A stretch of 5,212 nt of DNA. It comes from Bordetella parapertussis. GTDB lineage: Bacteria; Pseudomonadota; Gammaproteobacteria; Burkholderiales; Burkholderiaceae_B. The first letter of the stretch is position 1; each line of letters starts with the position of its first letter. Where the stretch lies: assembly GCA_945882005.1 (NCBI GenBank), contig CAMCWG010000209.1, positions 1 to 5,212 on the forward strand. The letters run 5' to 3'. Under the pieces are notes generated by a model. It had not been told where the DNA came from. It was given only the letters and a program-made list of their open reading frames with translations, and did no database searches. The position numbers were made by a program, and so were the translations under genes. This document shows positions 1 to 5,212 of the stretch, piece by piece.

Positions 1-18
1 TCAGTAGTGTCCGGTTAA
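1..18. repeat. IS left terminal inverted repeat (18 bp)
   Basis: TCAGTAGTGTCCGGTTAA is the exact reverse complement of 1316-1333. Identity stops at base 19 (TTTCCG here against ACCGGG on the other side). The transposase stop codon, read on the minus strand at 17-15, is embedded in this repeat. Because the window begins here, a longer true end cannot be excluded. Confidence 0.92.
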
Positions 19-1187
19 TTTCCGAATAAATTCAATTGGTTAGCGGAGTCGAGTAAATCAGATGTGAGTGCATCGCCCTGAAAGGCGCTTGAAAGCTCAG
101 TTTTCTCAAATACCGACACCGATAATATCTGTAGCAATGTGTATAACGAGGCATTAATTTGAAGTTCCTTTTTGACGATGGCAATCAGCACGTAAGTCGA
201 CACGGCGCACCAGATTTGCGTCTTGACGGCATTCTCGCTGTTGCCCAGGAACTTCTTGATTCTCAGGTGTTGCTTGATCCATTTGAAGAACAATTCGACT
301 TGCCAGCGGTTCTTGTAGAGCGCTGCGATGGTCAGAGGCGGCAAGACAAAGTTGTTGGTCAGGAATATGAGCGTCTTGCCACTCTCGACATCTTTGAATC
401 GAATGCGCCGCAAGTTTTCGGGGTAATGCTGTGTGGCGTAAAACCCGTTGAGCAATATCGTTTGATCGCAAATAACTCCGGTCGATCGATCGACGGATGC
501 CGAATAAATTCTCCGAGCATTCATATTGGCTTTGGCGCGGGTCACGAAAAATCCGCCCGTCTGGTGCAGAGCGTAGAGACGTGTGAAGTCCAGGTACCCG
601 CGATCCATGACATAGAACGCCCCAGCTTCGATCGGCATGAAGTCCAAGACGTTGACTTCGTGCATCTTGCCGTCGCTGATGTGGATAAACGCTGGAATTG
701 CGCCCCGCAGGTCCAACAAGGTATGCAGCTTGACTGCACCCTTGGTCTTGCGAAACGGAGCCCAGTCGAACAGGCTCAGACACAGATCGATCGTGGTTGC
801 GTCCAGCGCATAGACGGTGTTCTTCAAATCGAGTCCGACCAAGTCCGTGTCGCTGTAGAGCTTGCGCGCGCGACGAATCAGCAGTGCAGCGATATCCGCC
901 CAAATGCGCCAATCGCGAGCTTCGTTCGCATCGGCCAACGTCGAGCGATGAATGCTGTGACGCAATCCCATCGCATAGAGTTTGTTCGCGTTGGCGCCAA
1001 GTGTCACCTCTATATCGCGAAGACTGTCGCGCCACGTCAGTTGGGCAAACGCCATTACGCGAAACTGCTCCGCGCAGGTCATGCGACGAACGCCCGCGTT
1101 GCCGCCGTAGCGATCGACGATGCGACCAAAGCTCGTCCACGGCACGAACTCCATAATCTGCGCAAAAAGTGTCTTGCCGACGTTCAT
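15..1187 (-). CDS. IS4-family DDE transposase
   Basis: This 390-aa transposase cuts the element at its ends and joins it to a new target. The N-terminal part (about residues 4-75, MNVGKTLFAQ onward) resembles the DUF4372 domain of this IS4 subgroup. The DDE catalytic domain follows: D129 in YALDATTIDL, D195 in YVMDRGYLD and E298 in YKNRWQVELFFKWIK. Y291, R294, E298 and K305 complete the YREK signature exactly. The length is usual for the family, and there is no frameshift or internal stop. The ATG at 1187-1185 is preceded by a GGGGG Shine-Dalgarno-like run at 1199-1195, 7 nt upstream. The gene is transcribed away from the ABC operon. Long open frames on the opposite strand of this gene are shadows. 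Confidence 0.95.
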   Translation of the reverse strand: MNVGKTLFAQIMEFVPWTSFGRIVDRYGGNAGVRRMTCAEQFRVMAFAQLTWRDSLRDIEVTLGANANKLYAMGLRHSIHRSTLADANEARDWRIWADIAALLIRRARKLYSDTDLVGLDLKNTVYALDATTIDLCLSLFDWAPFRKTKGAVKLHTLLDLRGAIPAFIHISDGKMHEVNVLDFMPIEAGAFYVMDRGYLDFTRLYALHQTGGFFVTRAKANMNARRIYSASVDRSTGVICDQTILLNGFYATQHYPENLRRIRFKDVESGKTLIFLTNNFVLPPLTIAALYKNRWQVELFFKWIKQHLRIKKFLGNSENAVKTQIWCAVSTYVLIAIVKKELQINASLYTLLQILSVSVFEKTELSSAFQGDALTSDLLDSANQLNLFGN

Positions 1188-1236
1188 GAGAAATCCCCCA
1201 GAGGCTAACCCCTAGGAAAATACCCAAAAATGAAGA

Positions 1237-1250
1237 ATTTGAATTCAAAT
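1237..1250. promoter_or_regulatory. 14-bp perfect palindrome in the transposase leader
   Basis: ATTTGAATTCAAAT is a perfect 14-bp palindrome in the untranslated DNA between the transposase start and the right IS end, about 50 bp upstream of the ATG. Its position would suit an operator or protein-binding site in the transposase promoter region. I see no convincing -35/-10 pair beside it. The function is inferred from position and symmetry only. Confidence 0.3.
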
Positions 1251-1315
1251 CGGCACCAAATAAAATCGGCCTCTACGCCACGCCAGTATTGGCTTTTACT
1301 GAAAAACAACCCGGT

Positions 1316-1333
1316 TTAACCGGACACTACTGA
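1316..1333. repeat. IS right terminal inverted repeat (18 bp)
   Basis: TTAACCGGACACTACTGA is the exact reverse complement of bases 1-18. Its inner edge overlaps a near-palindrome at 1311-1323 (CCGGTT-T-AACCGG) that the left end lacks, so the two termini differ just inside the repeats. A TAA at 1317-1319 closes the reading frame of the downstream permease. Confidence 0.92.
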
Positions 1334-1385
1334 TAAGAACTATTCGCGAGAGATAGTCTTTAAACTCTTAGAGAATATCATTCCT

Positions 1386-3119
1386 GTGGCGAACACAATT
1401 CAACATACGTCGATACGACCGCCATCCGCTCGCCGATCAGGTCTTTGGGATCTTGCACTGCTGCCACTCGTTCTGTGTTTACTTGTCGTCCTGGCTTTCG
1501 GGGCGAAAGAAATGGCGACGCCCTATCAAGTTGGCACTGCGATTGATTTATCGCTCGATCCGCTCTACCTGCCCTACTATTTATTGCGTACAACGGTACG
1601 CATGTTTATCGCGCTTGGATTTTCTGTGGTCTTCGCTTTTGCATTTGCGTTGATCGCTTCACGGTCTAAAGCTGCTGAGAAAGTATTAGTTCCCATTTTG
1701 GATATTTTGCAATCCATTCCGATTTTAGGGTTCATGTCTATTACCGTAACTGGTTTTATTGCCTTATTTCCAGGCAATTTACTTGGCGTGGAGTGTGCAG
1801 CCATTTTTGCAATTTTTACGTCTCAAGCTTGGAACATGGCCTTTAGTGCCTATCAAAGCTTTAAAAGTATTCCACCCGAACTAGATGAAGCTTCAAGAAT
1901 TTTTCGGCTATCACCTTGGCAGCGCTTCTGGCGCTTAGACATGCCATTTTCCATGCCGGGTATGTTGTGGAACATGATGATGTCCATGTCAGGCGGCTGG
2001 TTTTTTCTTGTTGCCTCCGAGGCAATCAGTGTCGCGAACCAGGATATCAAACTACCCGGTGTAGGCTCTTACATCGCCCTGGCCATCGAACAGCGAAATT
2101 TGCATGCGATCGGGTGGGCGATTGGTGCTATGTTGATTGGCATCATGATTTACGATCAACTATTTTTCAGGCCGCTTCTCGCCTGGGCAGATAAGTTCAA
2201 ATTCGAAGAAGGAGACGGTAATACGACACCGAAATCTTGGGCACTTAAGCTCTGGCGTCGAACAGCTTGGATTCAAACAGGGTATGCCGCAATAGTTAGA
2301 ACGTTTGAAGGCACATTACGGCATTTCAGATTAAAAAAAGACGGTACAAGCCCGCCGAACAGACCTGTTATTCAGCACCGTCATGCCGAAAGACTCTGGG
2401 ATGTCATTATTAGCCTGGTATTCATTGTGTCGATCATAAAGTTAGGCCTTTTTATTCACAGCGAGGTCGGCTGGCCTGAAGTCGGTCATGTCCTGTATCT
2501 GGGTGTACTGACGTTAATTAGGGTGATCGTGCTTATTGCGGTCGCATCGATTATCTGGGTTCCAATCGGCATATGGATCGGACTTAATCCAAGAATCGCC
2601 GAGAGAAGCCAGGCAGTCGCTCAGTTTCTCGCCGCATTTCCAGCCAACTTGCTCTTTCCGATTTTTGTTGTGGGAATCATTCATTTCAAACTGAGTCCGG
2701 ATATATGGCTTTCCCCTCTGATGATTTTCGGAACACAGTGGTACATACTTTTTAACGTCATTGCTGGCGCGTCCACCATACCCACAGAACTCAGATTTGC
2801 AGCAACAAATCTGAGGCTATCCGGAATATTGAAATGGAGAAGGTATTACCTGCCTGCTGTATTTCCTAGCTTGGTCACGGGGGCACTTACTGCGACTGGA
2901 GGGTCATGGAATGCAAGTATTGTCTCCGAGTATGTCACCTGGGGCGACACGACTCTAAAAGCAGAGGGTTTAGGCAGCTACATCGCAGAAATGACGGCCA
3001 CCGGCGATTTTCCAAGAATCGCACTTGGTATCGGCGTGATGTGTATTTTTGTAATGGGCTTTAACCGCTTTGTCTGGCGAAAGCTGTACCAAATGGCCGA
3101 AAAAGGCTTGAACTTCTAA
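1386..3119 (+). CDS. ABC transporter permease with two fused membrane domains (COG4986-type, anion transport class)
   Basis: This 577-aa inner-membrane protein contains two BPD_transp_1-type halves in one chain, so one polypeptide can form the whole transmembrane pore. The first half has hydrophobic segments at about 22-39, 70-91, 102-128, 134-152, 193-216 and 241-258, with an EAA loop at 165-187 (ELDEASRIFRL, then LDMP). The second half, about 338-562, has its EAA loop at 466-490 (TELRFAATNLRL, then YYLP). These loops dock on the ATPase. A basic hydrophilic linker (about 262-335) joins the halves. The order and length match COG4986, 'ABC-type anion transport system, duplicated permease component'. 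The start is GTG. Its upstream AGAGAA (1370-1375) is a weak ribosome site, but this start puts the first helix where family members have it. The ATPase follows 14 bp later. Substrate is not determinable. Confidence 0.88.
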   Translation: MANTIQHTSIRPPSARRSGLWDLALLPLVLCLLVVLAFGAKEMATPYQVGTAIDLSLDPLYLPYYLLRTTVRMFIALGFSVVFAFAFALIASRSKAAEKVLVPILDILQSIPILGFMSITVTGFIALFPGNLLGVECAAIFAIFTSQAWNMAFSAYQSFKSIPPELDEASRIFRLSPWQRFWRLDMPFSMPGMLWNMMMSMSGGWFFLVASEAISVANQDIKLPGVGSYIALAIEQRNLHAIGWAIGAMLIGIMIYDQLFFRPLLAWADKFKFEEGDGNTTPKSWALKLWRRTAWIQTGYAAIVRTFEGTLRHFRLKKDGTSPPNRPVIQHRHAERLWDVIISLVFIVSIIKLGLFIHSEVGWPEVGHVLYLGVLTLIRVIVLIAVASIIWVPIGIWIGLNPRIAERSQAVAQFLAAFPANLLFPIFVVGIIHFKLSPDIWLSPLMIFGTQWYILFNVIAGASTIPTELRFAATNLRLSGILKWRRYYLPAVFPSLVTGALTATGGSWNASIVSEYVTWGDTTLKAEGLGSYIAEMTATGDFPRIALGIGVMCIFVMGFNRFVWRKLYQMAEKGLNF

Positions 3120-3133
3120 CAGGCCTGTCCTCA
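3119..3133 (+). promoter_or_regulatory. Intercistronic leader with weak Shine-Dalgarno and 10-bp palindrome
   Basis: Between the permease stop (3117-3119) and the ATPase ATG (3134) the only ribosome-site candidate is the CAGG at 3120-3123, 10 nt before the start. It lies in a perfect 10-bp palindrome, ACAGGCCTGT (3119-3128). With a 14-bp gap, translation of the ATPase may depend on coupling to the permease. The palindrome is short enough to be chance. Confidence 0.35.
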
Positions 3134-4435
3134 ATGTCAAATCCAATCCTTCAGTTACGCTCAATAAATAAATCATTCCGCTCCTCTGATGGCTCGGATC
3201 GACTCGTATTGGACAACGTCGACTTTACCCTCGCAGAGGGCGAAATCGTTGCCCTACTCGGTCAATCAGGCTCCGGCAAATCGACTCTTTTGCGCATCAT
3301 GGCGGGGCTGATCGCTGCAGACAGCGGGGAAGTGAGCTATCGCGGCAAACCCATTTACGGGCCCGTAGCGGGTGTCAGTATGGTTTTTCAATCGTTCGCC
3401 CTGTTTCCTTGGCTGACGGTACAAAAAAATGTCGAACTCGGACTTGAAGCGCTTGGAGTCTCACCGGTCGAACAAACAAGACGCGCAAAAGAGGCTATTT
3501 CGCTCATTGGCTTGGAAGGTTTTGAAGGGTCGTTACCAAGAGAATTATCGGGTGGTATGCGTCAGCGCGTGGGTATCGCCAGAGCACTCGTGCTAGAACC
3601 AGAAGTGCTGCTCATGGACGAGGCTTTTTCTGCTCTGGATGTGATGACTGGAGAACATCTGCGCGACGATATTCTCGAACTATGGCAATCGGGCAAGCTT
3701 CCGACAAAGTCTTTATTAGTCGTTTCACACAACATCGAAGAAGCCGTAATGATGGCTGACCGCGTCCTAATATTCTCAAGCAATCCTGGCCGAGTCAGGG
3801 CAGAACTCCCCATCACGCTCAGCCGACCGCGTCAGGCAAAAGGGCCCGACGTTCACCATCTTGTTGATTCGCTTTATACAGAAATGGTCTCGCCCTCAGA
3901 CCACTACAGTACAGACAAAAATAAAACGGTCACTCGCACAAGTTACGGCTTGTCCACTGCGACCGTCGCACAAATTGAAGGCGTTTTAGAAAGATTGGTA
4001 GACGATCCCTTTGGCGGCACAACCGACCTACCAAAGCTCGCTGAGGTCTCAGAGATCTCGGATAACGCATTTATCAATGCTGCCGATGCGTTAGTGATGC
4101 TTGGTTTGGCGACGATCGAGAAAGGCGATATCTCTGTCACGACTTTGGGTAAACGTTTCGAACAGGGAAACAATGAACGTCGACAAGAGATCATGGGGCA
4201 GCAGATGCTCACGAACGTGCCTTTCATCGTCAATATGCGTCATAGTCTCGAGCAACAAAGTTCAAAAGAGATGCCTTTTGAACAGTTATTAAAAGTGCTT
4301 GAATTTTCAATGAACAAGTCAGATGCAGAACGCGTTCTTGAAGCAATGCTTGAGTGGGCGCGATATGGCAATGTGATTGAAGTTGATTTCAGTAAACGGT
4401 TGATTTATTTGCCTGACGCTGACCAACTTCAATAA
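3134..4435 (+). CDS. ABC transporter ATP-binding protein, nitrate/sulfonate/bicarbonate class, with C-terminal AAA-associated domain
   Basis: This 433-aa cytoplasmic ATPase should power the permease encoded just upstream. The nucleotide-binding domain (about 1-250) is complete: Walker A GQSGSGKST at 43-51, Q-loop Q86 in VFQSFALFPWLTV, signature LSGGMRQR at 138-145, Walker B VLLMDEAFSALD at 158-169 with catalytic E163, and switch H199 in SHNIEEA. The Q-loop context FPWLTV is typical of the NrtCD/SsuB/TauB class (COG1116). Those ATPases are usually about 250-275 aa, and here about 160 extra residues follow (about 270-430). The extension resembles the AAA-associated C-terminal domain (PF09821/COG4754) known as a fusion to this class. 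It contains two stretches of helices followed by a possible beta wing (about 298-342 and 382-428). NrtC and CmpC carry an unrelated C-terminal solute-binding domain. The substrate is unknown. Confidence 0.9.
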   Translation: MSNPILQLRSINKSFRSSDGSDRLVLDNVDFTLAEGEIVALLGQSGSGKSTLLRIMAGLIAADSGEVSYRGKPIYGPVAGVSMVFQSFALFPWLTVQKNVELGLEALGVSPVEQTRRAKEAISLIGLEGFEGSLPRELSGGMRQRVGIARALVLEPEVLLMDEAFSALDVMTGEHLRDDILELWQSGKLPTKSLLVVSHNIEEAVMMADRVLIFSSNPGRVRAELPITLSRPRQAKGPDVHHLVDSLYTEMVSPSDHYSTDKNKTVTRTSYGLSTATVAQIEGVLERLVDDPFGGTTDLPKLAEVSEISDNAFINAADALVMLGLATIEKGDISVTTLGKRFEQGNNERRQEIMGQQMLTNVPFIVNMRHSLEQQSSKEMPFEQLLKVLEFSMNKSDAERVLEAMLEWARYGNVIEVDFSKRLIYLPDADQLQ

Positions 4436-4476
4436 CCCACGCACGGTGTCGGTGGGTTGCAGAGCCGAGGTGGCTC
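4434..4476 (+). terminator. Pair of hairpins at the end of the ABC operon (possible terminator, no T-run)
   Basis: The first hairpin starts in the ATPase stop codon: AACCCAC (4434-4440), an 11-nt loop, then GTGGGTT (4452-4458). A second follows at once: GAGCC (4462-4466), a 5-nt loop, then GGCTC (4472-4476). Neither is followed by a run of T, so intrinsic termination is doubtful. They could protect the 3' end of the message or assist factor-dependent termination. Confidence 0.35.
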
Positions 4477-4822
4477 GCCAGATTTAAGGCCCGAAGTTGC
4501 ATACCTGCAGTCATGTTCAGTTCTAACGGTCAATGCCTGAACTAGAATGTTCTTTTTGATTAGAAGTTTATTGATCCTCTCTATATTGCTTTCAAGCGGC
4601 CTCAGCCCTGCTTTATTCCCCAAACAAAGATATTGATATCGGTCTCGCTTACCAGCGAAATGCCAGTAATTTTGGGATTGTCTTGGGTGGCTCAGGCTCA
4701 TAAACAAGCCGTATACAATTTGTTGTCACTTATCGATTTGACTAAGCCGCTGTCGACTCATAAAGCGTCAAATCGCTAGTGAATTCAGTCATTGGTTAGT
4801 GTCCCTCCCGCACACCAAAAGC
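4436..4822. other. Intergenic stretch without a confident gene
   Basis: After the hairpins at the operon end, no frame gives a protein I recognise. A 92-codon minus-strand frame (4429-4707) opens with TTG, lacks a ribosome site, overlaps the ATPase end and has no recognisable motif, so I do not call it. Other visible structure: an inverted repeat GATAT-TG-ATATC (4629-4640), a short hairpin TCGCT-tacc-AGCGA (4645-4658), a permuted pair of inverted repeats at 4515-4547, and the possible gene remnant listed at 4547-4745. Confidence 0.6.
4547..4745 (+). pseudogene. Possible remnant of a small secreted or outer-membrane protein gene
   Basis: An ATG at 4547 opens a 29-codon frame whose product starts MFFLIRSLLILSILLSSGL, which looks like a signal peptide; it ends at TGA 4634-4636. 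The +1 frame, open from 4575, reads FQAASALLYSP and then DIDIGLAYQRNASNFGIVLG. It meets TAA at 4701-4703 and continues TSRIQFVVTYRFD to TAA at 4743-4745. Joining the two frames by one base shift near 4590 would give a signal peptide with an ASA cleavage site. The alternating pattern of the tail, ending in YRF, resembles the last strands of a Gram-negative outer-membrane beta-barrel. This needs one frameshift and one in-frame stop, there is no good ribosome site, and the stretches are short, so chance is quite possible. I cannot name a family. Confidence 0.25.
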
Positions 4823-4850
4823 AAAAAACCTGAGGTTTCAGCACCTCAGG
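4823..4850 (-). terminator. Intrinsic terminator for minus-strand transcription
   Basis: A perfect 8-bp stem, CCTGAGGT (4829-4836) with ACCTCAGG (4843-4850), encloses the 6-nt loop TTCAGC. On the minus strand it is followed directly by TTTTTT (complement of 4828-4823), then GC and TTTT. That is a textbook Rho-independent terminator for transcription coming from the right, most likely the dehydrogenase gene that ends at 5060. In the plus direction the stem is followed only by CGGTTTGTG, so it would act weakly, if at all, on the ABC operon. Confidence 0.85.
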
Positions 4851-5059
4851 CGGTTTGTGATATTGTCAGGGCTGACCCGCCAAGACTCTTGGCTCTACGG
4901 CTCTACCTCATTAACGGGTGATAGCTGTATTCAAGCGCACACTAAATTAAAGGCCAAGAAAAGTAAGGTTGCGTCATATCCCTGCCTTGAACGGCGAGGT
5001 TTTACGCGCATATCCGATAAGAAGCGTAAGCCATGACTCATTTAAGAGTCAATAGCCAC
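4851..5059. other. 3' untranslated stretch between the dehydrogenase stop and its terminator
   Basis: About 210 bp separate the minus-strand stop codon from the terminator. I see no convincing gene. A hairpin TGACTC-atttaa-GAGTCA (5034-5051) lies just after the stop but has no T-run. An inverted repeat GTCAG-GG-CTGAC (4865-4876) abuts CCGCC (4877-4881), which could pair with GGCGG (4849-4853), overlapping the terminator stem. A 36-codon minus-strand frame (4931-5041) lacks a ribosome site and is not called. There is no tRNA-like arm set. Confidence 0.6.
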
Positions 5060-5212
5060 TTAAGCGTAGTTGAAAACACCGCGACCGGTTTTGCGACCCA
5101 GAAAACCTGCGGTGACCATCTCGCGTAGCAATGGAGCTGGACGATATTTTGAATCACAGAAGTTATTAAAATAAACGTCCATGATCGCGAGGCAAGTATC
5201 GAGCCCGATCAG
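5060..5212 (-). CDS. 3-hydroxybutyryl-CoA dehydrogenase-type protein, C-terminal end only (partial)
   Basis: Reading the minus strand from 5212 gives 50 residues, then TAA at 5062-5060. The start lies beyond the window. The fragment begins [13 protein letters not shown] and contains [14 protein letters not shown] and [16 protein letters not shown]. These are the conserved closing motifs of the 3HCDH C-terminal domain (PF00725): GLDT, DxKYRP-P-L, and the terminal [14 protein letters not shown]. Full family members are about 280-290 aa, so roughly the last sixth is present. The enzyme is cytoplasmic and interconverts 3-hydroxyacyl-CoA and 3-ketoacyl-CoA with NAD(P)(H), in butanoate, beta-oxidation or polyhydroxyalkanoate-related metabolism. 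Hbd and PaaH share this ending, so I leave the symbol blank. The gene converges on the ABC operon, and the terminator at 4823-4850 probably ends its transcript. Confidence 0.92.
   Translation of the reverse strand: MIGLDTCLAIMDVYFNNFCDSKYRPAPLLREMVTAGFLGRKTGRGVFNYA

Larger units (their letters stand above)
1..1333 (-). mobile_element. Complete IS4-family insertion sequence (DUF4372/DDE type)
   Basis: The element is bounded by perfect 18-bp inverted repeats at 1-18 and 1316-1333 and carries one intact transposase gene on the minus strand. The transposase has the DDE triad and the Y-(2)-R-(3)-E-(6)-K signature that defines IS4-family enzymes. The layout is compact: the transposase stop codon lies inside the left repeat, and about 130 bp of non-coding DNA with the likely promoter lies between its start codon and the right repeat. 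The left end coincides with base 1, so the flanking bases there are unseen and a target-site duplication cannot be tested. The right flank begins TAAGAAC at 1334. I do not assign an ISfinder name. The element looks potentially active. Confidence 0.93.

Noticed and set aside
159..1208. Long open frames (up to 349 codons) on the plus strand and another minus-strand frame across the IS
   Set aside because: They overlap the transposase fully. The transposase has all family motifs and the others have no recognisable domain; they are shadows.
1316..1385. Hybrid promoter with a -35 in the IS end (TTAACC) and a -10 outside (TATTCG)
   Set aside because: The spacing is 19 bp and the -10 matches the consensus at only three positions, so it is too weak to call.
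1335..1385. Permease truncated by the IS, with an upstream N-terminal extension lost
   Set aside because: The frame is open to the IS edge, but the GTG start already gives about 20 residues before the first helix, as expected, and the extra residues do not look like part of the family.
4429..4707. 92-codon minus-strand ORF after the ABC operon
   Set aside because: It has a TTG start, no ribosome site, no recognisable motif, an end inside the ATPase gene, and a proline- and cysteine-rich tail that comes from the operon-end hairpins.
4931..5041. 36-codon minus-strand ORF between the dehydrogenase and its terminator
   Set aside because: There is no Shine-Dalgarno, the start lies inside a hairpin loop, and I see no recognisable sequence.
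4436..5059. tRNA, CRISPR, integron attC or riboswitch in the intergenic region
   Set aside because: I found no TpsiC-arm-like motif with a matching acceptor stem, no regularly spaced direct repeats, no paired attC core sites and no known aptamer pattern.

Overview
The window looks like Gram-negative proteobacterial DNA of moderate GC. The transposase type (IS4 family, DUF4372 plus DDE) and the two-gene anion-type ABC transporter are both common in beta- and gammaproteobacteria. I cannot fix a genus. An IS copy that starts at base 1, and about 620 bp without a convincing intact gene, suggest an IS-containing genome with some decay, but this rests on one small window.

Layout. Bases 1-1333 are one complete insertion sequence. 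It has perfect 18-bp terminal inverted repeats and a single intact 390-aa transposase on the minus strand. From 1386 to 4435 a two-gene operon runs on the plus strand: a 577-aa ABC permease with two fused membrane halves (COG4986 type), then, 14 bp later, a 433-aa ATPase with an extra C-terminal domain. Bases 4436-5059 hold no confident gene. They contain hairpins, a possible remnant of a small secreted or outer-membrane protein gene, and a clear intrinsic terminator for minus-strand transcription (4823-4850). Bases 5060-5212 are the last 50 codons of a minus-strand 3-hydroxybutyryl-CoA dehydrogenase-type gene that runs off the window.

How the parts relate. The permease and ATPase should form an inner-membrane importer of the nitrate/sulfonate/bicarbonate class. 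No substrate-binding protein is visible and the substrate is unknown. The IS ends only 52 bp before the permease start, so it has probably separated the operon from its original promoter or upstream neighbour. The ABC operon and the dehydrogenase gene converge on the 4436-5059 interval, and the terminator there faces the dehydrogenase transcript.

Novelty. Nothing here is clearly a new system. The best candidates for a second look are the ABC transporter with no visible binding protein and a C-terminal ATPase domain that may be winged-helix-like, and the IS placed directly upstream of it.
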